NCBI RefSeq assembly: GCF_913020055.1
Contig: NZ_CAJWCF010000014.1
Location: 1-55,777, forward strand
Direction: 5' to 3'
DNA: 55,777 nucleotides
Source: an uncultured Paraglaciecola sp.
GTDB taxonomy: Bacteria; Pseudomonadota; Gammaproteobacteria; Enterobacterales; Alteromonadaceae
The notes beneath the pieces were generated by a model. That model was not told the origin of the DNA and did not search any database. It worked only from the letters and a program-made list of their open reading frames with translations. The translations under genes and the position numbers were made by a program. Within the stretch, counting starts at the first letter, position 1. Each line of letters starts with the position of its first letter. Positions 44,597-53,082 of this stretch are shown in pieces.

Positions 44597-45883
44597 TTAC
44601 AACTTTGCGTAATCTATCACCCAGTTCACATAGAGTTCAGTGCCTGTTTTTAATGCCTTTTCATCGGCGTAAAAAAGTGGTGAATGATTACTTGGTGCAG
44701 TGACTGCGTTTTGGCCTTCAGGTGTGATGCCTAGAAATACAAATAGACCTGGGACTTCTAGTGCAAAAAACGAAAAATCTTCTGCGCCAGTGACAAGTTC
44801 ACTTATGTGGACTTTATCTTTACCTGCAACGCGTTCTATTGTGGGCAGCATTTTTTGTGTGAGTTTAATATCGTTAACCGTAACCGGATAACCCTCGTCA
44901 ATATGCACGTGCGCTTCGGCGCCAGTTGCTTTGGCGGTCATTTCTGCGGTGGTTTTTAAGTTTTCAAAGATTTGCGCGCGATTGTCCATATCAAAGTTAC
45001 GAATGGTGCCTTCTAAGTAGACTTCATCTGGAATAATGTTATTTCGAACGCCCCCTTCAACTATGCCAAAGCTTACTACAGCTGGCGCTTTGGTAATGTT
45101 CACTTGACGGCTAACGATGGTTTGTACGCTACCAATAATTTGACCCGCTGCAACGATTGGATCAACACCACCCCAAGGCCGTGAACCATGAGTTTGTTGA
45201 CCTTTCACAGTAATTTCGAAGCGGTCGGAAGATGCCATAAGTGGCCCTTCTCTATAACTAATATGACCCACGGTACCTGCAGACCAAACGTGTATTCCAA
45301 ATACCGCTTCAGGCTTATGTTGTGTAAAAACGCCCTCTTTAAGCATTAGTTCAGCACCACCTTCTTCATTACCCGGTGCGCCTTCTTCTGCCGGTTGAAA
45401 TATAAAGACGACTGTACCTGCTATTTGCTCCTTCATTTTGGCAAGTTTTTCTGCCGCCCCCATAAGCATAGACATGTGCAAGTCATGTCCACAAGCATGC
45501 ATAACGCCTACTTCTTTATTGCGATACTCCGCTTTAGCGGTTGATTTAAAAGCAAGATCGGTTTGTTCCACAACCGGCAAGGCATCCATGTCGGCTCGCA
45601 AGGCAACGGTCGGCCCAGGTTTGCCCCCTTTTAACACTCCCACCACGCCGGTATGTGCAACACCAGCTTGTACCTCTAAGCCAAGTGATTCTAAATGTGC
45701 CGCAATTACTTTAGCAGTACGGAACTCACGGTTACTTAACTCAGGGTGTTGATGCAAATCACGGCGCCACTCAATCACTTTTTGCTCAAGCTCAGTTGAA
45801 ATACTAATTGGCTGCTGTGCACGCACACTCAATGACACTAGACTACCCGCTAAAATAGCGAGGGTGAAAGAGGATAATTTCAT
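44597..45883 (-). CDS. M20D amidohydrolase/peptidase, exported
   Basis: 428 residues. A signal peptide (MKLSSFTLAILAGSLVSLS, cleavage near VRA-QQP) exports it to the periplasm. The M20 peptidase fold follows: VGVMHACGHDLHMSMLMGAA (His-x-x-Gly-His-Asp metal ligands, about residue 120), VFIFQPAEEGAPGNEEGG (catalytic Glu pair), GIHVWSAGTVGHI, the lid domain with THGSRPWGGVDPIVAAGQ, and the C-terminal TGAEDFSFFALEVPG. M20D enzymes hydrolyse N-acyl, hippurate-like or indole-3-acetyl amino acid amides; the substrate is unknown. The frame reaches 45916, but the ATG at 45883 with AAGG upstream starts a proper signal peptide. The 3' end is duplicated at 43231-43793. Confidence 0.93.
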   Translation of the reverse strand: MKLSSFTLAILAGSLVSLSVRAQQPISISTELEQKVIEWRRDLHQHPELSNREFRTAKVIAAHLESLGLEVQAGVAHTGVVGVLKGGKPGPTVALRADMDALPVVEQTDLAFKSTAKAEYRNKEVGVMHACGHDLHMSMLMGAAEKLAKMKEQIAGTVVFIFQPAEEGAPGNEEGGAELMLKEGVFTQHKPEAVFGIHVWSAGTVGHISYREGPLMASSDRFEITVKGQQTHGSRPWGGVDPIVAAGQIIGSVQTIVSRQVNITKAPAVVSFGIVEGGVRNNIIPDEVYLEGTIRNFDMDNRAQIFENLKTTAEMTAKATGAEAHVHIDEGYPVTVNDIKLTQKMLPTIERVAGKDKVHISELVTGAEDFSFFALEVPGLFVFLGITPEGQNAVTAPSNHSPLFYADEKALKTGTELYVNWVIDYAKL

Positions 45884-46328
45884 GGAAAACGCCTTAAAAT
45901 ACTTAGTGATAAACAAATTTTAGTATGCTTGTCTAAGTATGTACTGACAAGAATAAAATACATTCCTAATCACATGTTTTGTAGTAGTTTAGTTACAGTC
46001 GCGCCAACGAAAACAGCAACTGAGGCTTGTCAATTACAAAGGGGGGAAGCAACAAAAAAGTGTGAGTCATATGCTGGTGTGAATAACAAAACAATCAGAA
46101 CAGATACTCTAAAAACATGTTTGAGCTGTGCATATAACCTTCTAGTTTTATGCTCAACTTGTCCCCCTTCCGATAAGTAATCAACTGCTCATTGAATACC
46201 ACTTATTCCAATATTAAATACTAGGTTCTGTTAAAGCTTTTAAGTGAAAACGTAACCCGTTGAATTAACTAGGGGATATAAATCAAAACTGTTAATGTAA
46301 ATAATCGCCCGCCTACAGGACCAGTTCT
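45884..46328. other. Divergent intergenic region, M20D gene and solute-binding gene
   Basis: About 445 bases that must carry both promoters. I see no palindrome or clear consensus. A short plus-strand frame rich in Cys/Thr (45929-46180) has no coding character. Confidence 0.5.
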
Positions 46329-47081
46329 ATGACAATGAGTACAATTAAACACTTGTTTACTAGATGTTTATTAACAACTGTTTTTTGTATGGCTTTTGTC
46401 GTAAAGGCTGATACCAAAATCAGCTTAGCGGTAACAGAAAGGTGCCCTTATATTTGTGCTGAGAATGCGCTTAATCAAGGGGTGCTGATTGATATTGTAA
46501 AACGCATCTTTGATAAAACAGATGTACAAGTTGAAATTCAATATTTTCCAATGAATCGCGCAATGCGCATGCTTGATAATAATAGTATCGATGGTGTAAT
46601 CGGCATTTTGCAAAGAAATGCACCAAAACTTGTTTATCCCGATGAGAGCATCGGTCAAGTTCAATATTCAATGTACAGATCAGAAAAAAGTGACTGGCTT
46701 TATACCGGATTAAATTCACTAAAGGGCCAAATATTAGGTGTTGAGGTGGGAAAATCTTACGGCATCGCCGACAGTTACATTCAACGATATGCCAATGACG
46801 AGCGTTTTATATACCAATATTATGGAGATAATTCGACAACGAACTTAATGAAGTTACTCGAAAACGGCTACATAGATGTATTATTAGAAGACAAAAACAT
46901 TCTCGACTTCCATACTAAAAATGTGCAAGGAGGGAAGCTTGAGGAAGGTGGAACAATTCCTTCAGACCATTTATATATCGGTTTCTCACCAAGCAACAAA
47001 CAAGCTCAAGAATTTGCAGATCTCGTGACAGCTGGGATCACAAACATGAGAAACACACAGGTGAACTGGCGAAGGTATTAG
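46329..47081 (+). CDS. Amino-acid-type solute-binding domain (SBP_bac_3), 5' part of a frameshifted gene
   Basis: 250 residues. A signal peptide (hydrophobic to about KADTK, residue 30) is followed by a bacterial extracellular solute-binding family 3 fold: ISLAVTERCPYICAENALNQ, GVLIDIVKRIFDKTDVQVEI (lobe 1), AMRMLDNNSIDGVIGILQ, LNSLKGQILGVEVGKSYGIA, and IDVLLEDKNI. The last 9 residues (TQVNWRRY and stop) are out of frame. Moving two bases at the acacacag tract (about 47053-47060) restores TGELAKVLATYGLSDW, the normal C-terminal helix of this fold, leading straight into the TRAP-type ORF. The original product was therefore one protein with both domains. AGGA lies about ten bases before the ATG. 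Confidence 0.85.
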   Translation: MTMSTIKHLFTRCLLTTVFCMAFVVKADTKISLAVTERCPYICAENALNQGVLIDIVKRIFDKTDVQVEIQYFPMNRAMRMLDNNSIDGVIGILQRNAPKLVYPDESIGQVQYSMYRSEKSDWLYTGLNSLKGQILGVEVGKSYGIADSYIQRYANDERFIYQYYGDNSTTNLMKLLENGYIDVLLEDKNILDFHTKNVQGGKLEEGGTIPSDHLYIGFSPSNKQAQEFADLVTAGITNMRNTQVNWRRY

Positions 47082-47092
47082 CGACTTATGGT

Positions 47093-48136
47093 TTGTCAGA
47101 CTGGGAAAGTTGGTCACCTACCCACCGAGACCCATTTTCAGGTAATTACCTTGAACGACTAGAAAAAAAATTCTTATACAATAACAAAGCTAAAAAAATT
47201 GATACTGCCACCATGGTATTTGAAGGCTCAACCGCTAAAGAAGGTGGTTACTGGAAATATGCGACAAAATTCAAAGAGTCCTTAGAGCGCCTTTCTGGCG
47301 GTAAATTGAAAGTACAACTCAAGTTTGGCGTAACAACCGAACATGACATTGTGATGAATATTGCCGAAGGAAAAAGTCACATGGGTATGGTGGCGACGAA
47401 TAACTTAACCCCTTTTGCACCTTCGTTAGGGTTTCTTGCCTTACCCTATATGTTCCCTAATGAGGCAGGTATCAAAAAATTATTTCACTCTCCCTTGATG
47501 AGTGAAATTGCCGATAGAGCTGGTTTGGAGTCAAATGTTCGACCACTGAGTTTCTTTATTGGCGGTTATCGAGTATTGGCCAACAGTAAAAAAACAGTGA
47601 GAAAAACCACTGATTTACAAGGATTGCGTATTCGAGTTCCGCGCAATCAGTTAATGATTGAAGCGTTTAGAGCATGGGGTATTGAACCCGTCCCCTTACC
47701 CTGGACTGAAGTATGGCCAGCGTTGGAATCAGGAGTTATCCAGGGTCAAGAAAATCCAATTAATATTATTTTTGATGGAGTGAATAAGACTCAAGAGGTG
47801 TGGGATATATTAAAATATGTGACTAACATTCGCTATTTTATGTTTACCGCTCCGCATATGCTGTCCGAATCATTTTATCGCCAATTAAGTAAACAAAGTC
47901 AGGCTTTAGTCAGACAAGCCGCAAGGGAGGCTGAAGTGTATAGTTGGGAATTGGTCAAAAAAGAAGATCTCAAAATGACTCAATTTGCCAAAAGTAAGGG
48001 AATGATATTTACTGACCCACTCAATGAAAAAGACGACTGGCAAGCAAAAGCCCGCTCAATTTGGCCTGATTTCTATTTCAGAGTCGGAGGAAAAGAACTC
48101 GTCGATAATGTATTAGAGGTCATTAATGAAAAATAA
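47093..48136 (+). CDS. TRAP-type (DctP) solute-binding domain, 3' part of the frameshifted gene
   Basis: 347 residues. DctP family: FEGSTAKEGGYWKYATKFKE, LERLSGGKLKVQLKFGVTTE, MGMVATNNLTPFAPSLGFLA, YMFPNEAG, the substrate-carboxylate-binding LQGLRIRVPRNQLMIEAFRA and EVWPALESGVIQGQENPINI, ending in helices. No signal peptide: the first residues (MSDWESW) are the middle of the preceding domain. No dctQ/dctM permease genes lie nearby. As it stands this ORF would give a cytosolic fragment; with the upstream frame restored it is the second half of an exported double-domain protein, possibly a sensor or scavenging binding protein. Confidence 0.85.
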   Translation: MSDWESWSPTHRDPFSGNYLERLEKKFLYNNKAKKIDTATMVFEGSTAKEGGYWKYATKFKESLERLSGGKLKVQLKFGVTTEHDIVMNIAEGKSHMGMVATNNLTPFAPSLGFLALPYMFPNEAGIKKLFHSPLMSEIADRAGLESNVRPLSFFIGGYRVLANSKKTVRKTTDLQGLRIRVPRNQLMIEAFRAWGIEPVPLPWTEVWPALESGVIQGQENPINIIFDGVNKTQEVWDILKYVTNIRYFMFTAPHMLSESFYRQLSKQSQALVRQAAREAEVYSWELVKKEDLKMTQFAKSKGMIFTDPLNEKDDWQAKARSIWPDFYFRVGGKELVDNVLEVINEK

Positions 48137-48452
48137 CCCTTTAATTTATTACTCCACATCTTAAATTTTAGGGTTAGAGCCAACTTTAAAACAAGTTATA
48201 TTCAATTTTAGAGCGATCCAAGTGACTGGAGACAGTGAACAAAAGTCTGCCTATATGATTAATATTTTTATCTCCACCAGCAACAAACCCTAGCTTGTTT
48301 AGCCCAATTTCTTTTACACTAACGTCTTATAAGACTCTGTTTAAAATACTGTTTTTATAAGAACTAGTTAAGAATTATGCAAATGTGCCCTACTTGCAAG
48401 CTGTTATAAACTTTGTTTAGATAGGGCCCTTTTTTACTTCAAAGAATTCGAT
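48137..48452. other. Intergenic region after the solute-binding gene
   Basis: About 316 bases. An imperfect hairpin (taaccctttaattta / taaattttagggtta, about 48135-48173) directly follows the stop and may act as a terminator. The rest is AT-rich and should hold the promoter of the oligopeptidase. Confidence 0.5.
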
Positions 48453-50642
48453 ATGCACCCATCTTATTTTACACAAGCCCTTTTATTGGGTTCGGCACTG
48501 CTCATAAGTGCTTGTTCGCCTCCCGACAATAGTTCGCAAACAGCCGAAGTCACTTCTATTAAAAAACAAGCAGCTAAAACCATGCAATATACCACCCCAG
48601 GTCAGACCGATGCGGATCACTTATACCTAGAAGAAGTATTAGGTGACAAAGCCCTTGAAGAAGTGAAAGCCTGGAATAGCAGTACATTAGCCCGTCTGAC
48701 CGCTGATCCACTGTTTAAAACTTTGGAAGCTGAGGCCCTGTCGATACTGCAAAGTAAGGACAAAATCCCCTATGTATCTTATCGTGGCGGTGCTGTTCAT
48801 AATTTTTGGCAAGACGCACAGCATGTGCGGGGAATTTGGCGTACATCAAGCCTAGAGAGTTACCTCACCGAGTCACCAAAGTGGGAAACCGTACTCGATA
48901 TTGATGCCCTTTCTAAAGCCGAAGATAAAAACTGGGTTTATAAAGGCATGACATGTCTGCCCCCCAAATATGAACGCTGCATAATTAATCTTTCAGATGG
49001 TGGCAAAGATGCAGTTGTTCGCCGGGAATTTAATACCAGTACTCAATCTTTTATTGAAAATGGCTTTATCACCGAAGAATCAAAAGGTGGCATGAGCTGG
49101 TTGAGTGAAGATGCCATGGTAGTTGGTGTTGATTTTGGTGAAGGCAGCATGACGGATTCTGGCTACCCTATGCTGGCTAAATTGTGGCAACGAGGTACAC
49201 CTTTATCCAGCGCAGTAGAGTTTGCTCGGGGTGAACAAGCCGATGTAGGTTATTGGGCTGGTGTATGGGAGTTGTCTAATGGTAGTCGAGAAATTGTCGC
49301 TACTCGCGCCATTACCTTCTACGATTCTGAAACCTATTGGTTTCCACGGAATGCCGACGGTAGCATTGCTCAAACGGTGAAGTTCCCGGTGCCGCTCAAA
49401 TCTTCAGTATCCGGTGAATTTAAAGGCCAAGTAATAGTAAAATTAGCAGAAGACTGGCGTGAGTTTAAATCCGGTGCCTTAGTCAGTTTTGGCATGGAAG
49501 ATTTCATGGATGATGGTGAAATTGGAAAGCTGAATTTAGTGTTTAGTCCAGATGAAAAATCGTCAATTGAAAATTTTGGGTCAACTCGGTCTAAGTTATT
49601 GGTGAGCATTTATCGTGATGTCACAGGTGCGGCCTATGAATTTGATTGGAACGGCGAACAGTGGAACTCGAAAAAACTCGATTTTCCGACCAATGGCTCG
49701 GTTTCTATAGGTAGTACTACCGACAAAGAAGATGTCGCCTTTATTTCGACTGAAAGCTTTTTAACGCCTGACACGCTGTATACCTACAATACTCAAACCG
49801 GTAAAAAAGCCATCGCTAAGTCTTTGCCAAGCTGGTTTGACGCAGAGAGTATGATTAGCGAACAATTTTTTGCCACCTCGACAGATGGAACCCAAGTTCC
49901 TTATTTTGTGGTACGTAAAAAAGATTTAAAACTGGATGGCAGTAATCCAACACTGCTTTATGGATATGGCGGTTTTGAAGTGTCACTTAATCCAAGTTAT
50001 TCAGCAACCCGTGGAAAGCTATGGATTGAACGGGGTGGTGTTTTTGTACTGTCGAATATCCGTGGCGGCGGTGAATATGGACCAAGCTGGCATCAAGCAG
50101 GCTTAAAAACCCTACGTCAAAATATCTATGATGACTTTATCGCTGTAGCCGAAGACCTGATTGCCAAAAACATTACCTCAGAAAAACATCTTGGTATTGA
50201 AGGTGGGTCTAATGGTGGATTATTGATGGGGGTAATGTTTACTCAACGTCCTGACTTATTTAATGCTGTAGTGTGCGCGGTGCCGTTATTGGACATGTTG
50301 CGCTACCACAAGTTGCTAGCTGGAGCATCTTGGATGGGTGAGTACGGTGACCCAGAAGATGAAACTGAAGGCGCATTTTTACGCAAAATTTCGCCTTATC
50401 ACAATGTTGATCCACAAGCCGATTATCCAGAAGTGTTTTTTATTACTTCAACCAAAGACGATCGAGTTCATCCTGCACATGCACGTAAAGTCGCAAAACG
50501 TATGGAAGACCAGGGACATGCGTTTTTGTATTACGAAAATATCGATGGTGGACATTCTGCCGCGGCTAACCTAAAAGAAACCGCCAAGCGATTAGCCTTA
50601 CAACATGTTTATTTGATGCAAAAATTGCAAGGCGGCAAATAG
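48453..50642 (+). CDS. Prolyl oligopeptidase family lipoprotein (S9A)
   Basis: 729 residues. A lipoprotein signal (lipobox LISAC, Cys at about residue 21) sends it to the envelope. A seven-bladed beta-propeller (about 70-450; VSYRGGAVHNFWQDAQHVRG, WKTVLDIDALSKAEDKNWVY-like blades) precedes the alpha/beta-hydrolase domain: LLYGYGGFEVSLNPSYSAT, IRGGGEYGPSWHQAG, nucleophile GIEGGSNGGLLMGVMFTQRP (Gly-Gly-Ser-Asn-Gly-Gly), Asp in TSTKDDRVHPAHARK and His in IDGGHSAAAN. It cleaves short proline-containing peptides and so acts in peptide use at the cell surface. Full family length. Confidence 0.93.
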   Translation: MHPSYFTQALLLGSALLISACSPPDNSSQTAEVTSIKKQAAKTMQYTTPGQTDADHLYLEEVLGDKALEEVKAWNSSTLARLTADPLFKTLEAEALSILQSKDKIPYVSYRGGAVHNFWQDAQHVRGIWRTSSLESYLTESPKWETVLDIDALSKAEDKNWVYKGMTCLPPKYERCIINLSDGGKDAVVRREFNTSTQSFIENGFITEESKGGMSWLSEDAMVVGVDFGEGSMTDSGYPMLAKLWQRGTPLSSAVEFARGEQADVGYWAGVWELSNGSREIVATRAITFYDSETYWFPRNADGSIAQTVKFPVPLKSSVSGEFKGQVIVKLAEDWREFKSGALVSFGMEDFMDDGEIGKLNLVFSPDEKSSIENFGSTRSKLLVSIYRDVTGAAYEFDWNGEQWNSKKLDFPTNGSVSIGSTTDKEDVAFISTESFLTPDTLYTYNTQTGKKAIAKSLPSWFDAESMISEQFFATSTDGTQVPYFVVRKKDLKLDGSNPTLLYGYGGFEVSLNPSYSATRGKLWIERGGVFVLSNIRGGGEYGPSWHQAGLKTLRQNIYDDFIAVAEDLIAKNITSEKHLGIEGGSNGGLLMGVMFTQRPDLFNAVVCAVPLLDMLRYHKLLAGASWMGEYGDPEDETEGAFLRKISPYHNVDPQADYPEVFFITSTKDDRVHPAHARKVAKRMEDQGHAFLYYENIDGGHSAAANLKETAKRLALQHVYLMQKLQGGK

Positions 50643-50980
50643 TTTATCAATACATTTTAAGCTAAATATTATTGCTCGGCTTAATCAAGTCGAGCAATAA
50701 TACTAATCTAAACGTAAGAAAATCTCGTTTAATCCACCACCGCATTGCTCACCGTTTTCTATTTTTAATCCAAAAACACATTTAAGTCTTTGCGCCTAGG
50801 TCATCGACTGGTAAATTTTTGCCAGTATTTTTTGCCAGCGCTGTCAGCAAGTCAAAAGCCTTCTGTTCACTGAATCAAGGTCTATTGCATAGTGCGGGAT
50901 TACTATTTATTCTTCTCTGACTCACGATCTAAGTTGTTAGATGTTTAGCGATTTAAACAATAGGCTATTAGCAACCACTC
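50643..50980. other. Intergenic region with a long terminator-like hairpin
   Basis: 338 bases. Apart from the hairpin at 50667-50702 I recognise nothing. The last about 100 bases should contain the promoter of the LuxR-type gene. Confidence 0.5.
50667..50702. terminator. Long hairpin after the oligopeptidase gene
   Basis: A 16-bp stem (tattattgctcggctt with one G-U pair) around loop aatc, 24 bases after the stop. The A/T-rich stem base substitutes for a T-run. Confidence 0.6.
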
Positions 50981-51871
50981 ATGATCCATTTATATTTTAC
51001 GTTTTATTTAGTATCCCTGCTCAGTGGTGTGGCCTTAATTACTAATCAGAATTCACGGCATAAAAATTCGCCCGCATTTAAAGAATCATTAGCCATTTAT
51101 TTAGTACTCACCTTGTTTATGATTTTGGGTACGGGAAGTCTGTATATCACGGCTAATGTGGTGAATAGCCCTTATATTATGCAGACATTTTTATCTGGTG
51201 CTTGTGTGATGATTGGTAGCCTTGTTTATCTATTACCACGTTATAACCATATTTTATTCCAACTTGATTTCACTCAACAAAAACAGTTTATATTTTTAGG
51301 ATTGCTACTAATCTGCTTTTTAATTGGGATTGCAATTTGGTATGTTCCTACTACCCAATATTTAGTCGTATCAGGCATTCCCATTTGTATTTTGATTGTT
51401 GTGGTTATCTATACTCAACAGTTATATTTTCGCTATTACCAGCAAGTTTTCACTTCAACCAAACCCAAACTAATTTCCAGCGCAATGCCTTTGATATCAA
51501 TTGGCTTAGCGATAACAGAGGTATTATTTTGGGGCAGTGAAACAATGACTCATGGCGTGACCCTAAGTTTACCATTGATCTATTTACTGAATAACTGTGT
51601 GATGTGGTATTTTCAAAATGAACTCTATCCGGCTCCCGTGGCTAAGCCCAAAACGTCCGATTCGCAATTTGAATTACCTGATTGTCTTACCAGAAAAGAG
51701 CAAGAAGTAGTGATGGCGGTAACCAGTGGTTTAAGCAATAAACAAGTTGCAGATAAACTTTGCATTTCACCCAGCACCGTAAAAAATCACCTATCGAGTA
51801 TATTCAAAAAGATGGAAGTGACAAATAGAGTCGCGCTCATCAATCGAATCTCTTCACCTCTAAGTGAATAA
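50981..51871 (+). CDS. LuxR-family transcriptional regulator with N-terminal membrane domain
   Basis: 296 residues. About seven hydrophobic segments fill residues 1-215 (for example IYLVLTLFMILGTGSLYITA, IFLGLLLICFLIGIAIWYV). A linker leads to a C-terminal LuxR/GerE helix-turn-helix (about 230-292: LTRKEQEVVMAVTSGLSNKQ, ADKLCISPSTVKNHLSSIFK). A membrane-bound regulator of this kind probably senses a membrane or extracellular cue and binds DNA at the inner membrane face. The target is unknown; the next gene, encoding an unrelated membrane protein, is a candidate. Confidence 0.88.
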   Translation: MIHLYFTFYLVSLLSGVALITNQNSRHKNSPAFKESLAIYLVLTLFMILGTGSLYITANVVNSPYIMQTFLSGACVMIGSLVYLLPRYNHILFQLDFTQQKQFIFLGLLLICFLIGIAIWYVPTTQYLVVSGIPICILIVVVIYTQQLYFRYYQQVFTSTKPKLISSAMPLISIGLAITEVLFWGSETMTHGVTLSLPLIYLLNNCVMWYFQNELYPAPVAKPKTSDSQFELPDCLTRKEQEVVMAVTSGLSNKQVADKLCISPSTVKNHLSSIFKKMEVTNRVALINRISSPLSE

Positions 51872-51997
51872 GACGTAAATCCACTAATAGGACGATTTTC
51901 CTAGTTGTTTTAGCCCATATTGGGAGGTATTTCCTATATTACCTGCCCATCCTGCCGTTTAAGCTGAGCCTCACTTCTTAAATACCTTGGAATTTAC

Positions 51998-52885
51998 ATG
52001 CACCATCAAACTAGGTTTAATTTTACCTCCGCTCTTCAATTACTAATTAAAACCATTGGGCTTAGCCTTTGACATTTTATCGCATTGATTGTAGCAGCCA
52101 CATTAGTTGGCATGTTTACAACCGCATCTAGCGCTAACCAAGAAGAGCTGGATGGATTGGCATTCGCTTCTGTTAGTGTGATCGAAACCTTAACCATGAT
52201 GTGGTTGCTGAGTCGTATTAACCTAACTGGCGTAAAACTGACCTGTGTTGCCATTTTGTTTTTTCACGGTACTAAAGTGTTTATGATGATGATTGAAGCT
52301 GCTTTTTTTCTAAACATTTGGACAACCACGCCATTGATGTCTTTAGCAGAGATTAATGCGATGGAATTACAAGGTTTAGTCATGGCGTTACTGTACTGCC
52401 CAGTTTTAGTCTGGTCTATGGGGAAATGGGGTGACAAAAAATCAAATGCTGCATCCTTAGCATTTCCCCAACGGTCTGCTTTGGGTAACCTAACAACCTT
52501 GACTAAACGTTTGCTCGTAGTAAGTGTAGTTTATGCGACTTGCTACATATTAGCGGGTATGTTTATTTTAATTCCCCTAGCAGGCGAGTCATTTCAACCC
52601 ACTTATGAACACTTACAGGTTCCCGTTTGGATGCCTTTATTTCAAGTAGCCAGAGGCGTGTTGTGGGGACTGATATTGTTACCCATAGTGATACATTTTT
52701 CAGGTACAAAGCGTCAACTGCGCATTAGCGTTGGTTTGGGATTAGCGGCACTGGGGTCAGCACAACTGCTATACCCCAATCCACATATGAATGAAGCATT
52801 GCGATACGCACATATTGTAGATATAACAGTTTCCATGTTTGTTTTTGGTTGGATAGCATGCTGGATTTTCGCTCTTCGAAAATAA
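51998..52885 (+). pseudogene. Multi-span membrane protein with an in-frame TGA at codon 25
   Basis: From the ATG at 51998 (GGA about eight bases upstream) the frame reads MHHQTRFNFTSALQLLIKTI, then GLSL, TGA (52070-52072), and continues HFIALIVAATLVGMFTT for 270 more codons without another stop. The interrupted residue lies inside a normal-looking first membrane helix, so the TGA probably replaced a Trp codon (TGG). A downstream TTG at 52085 could start a shortened 266-residue form. The rest has about seven further spans (TLTMMWLLSRI, CVAILFFHGTKVFMMMIEAA, LLVVSVVYATCYILAGMFIL, GVLWGLILLPIVIHF). No family recognised. May be nonfunctional. Confidence 0.6.
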
Positions 52886-52917
52886 TACCCTAAAGGGCCA
52901 TAATGTATTTTGAATGG

Positions 52918-52961
52918 CTGGTTTATTAAATAACCTAAACTCAGGTTATTTAATAAACCAG
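52918..52961. repeat. Hairpin with 19-bp perfect stem
   Basis: ctggtttattaaataacct paired with its complement around loop aaactc, 32 bases after a stop codon and before a same-strand gene. Fits a strong transcription barrier, though no T-run follows. Confidence 0.78.
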
Positions 52962-53082
52962 TTCCTTCTTATCAATTTTCGAAGCATAACCTTGCGATAT
53001 GCAGTCCAATCATTCAAATCAACTTGCCCCCTTCTCAACTCTGTTTAAACTGTCGGCTCGAATAAAATGTTAAGGGGATGTG

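Noticed and set aside
45929..46180. 83-codon frame upstream of the solute-binding gene
   Set aside because: No ribosome-binding site, no family pattern, composition unlike the neighbouring genes.
52070..52072. TGA as selenocysteine or programmed readthrough
   Set aside because: No stem-loop of SECIS type seen directly after it and the site lies in a membrane helix; a Trp-to-stop change is simpler.
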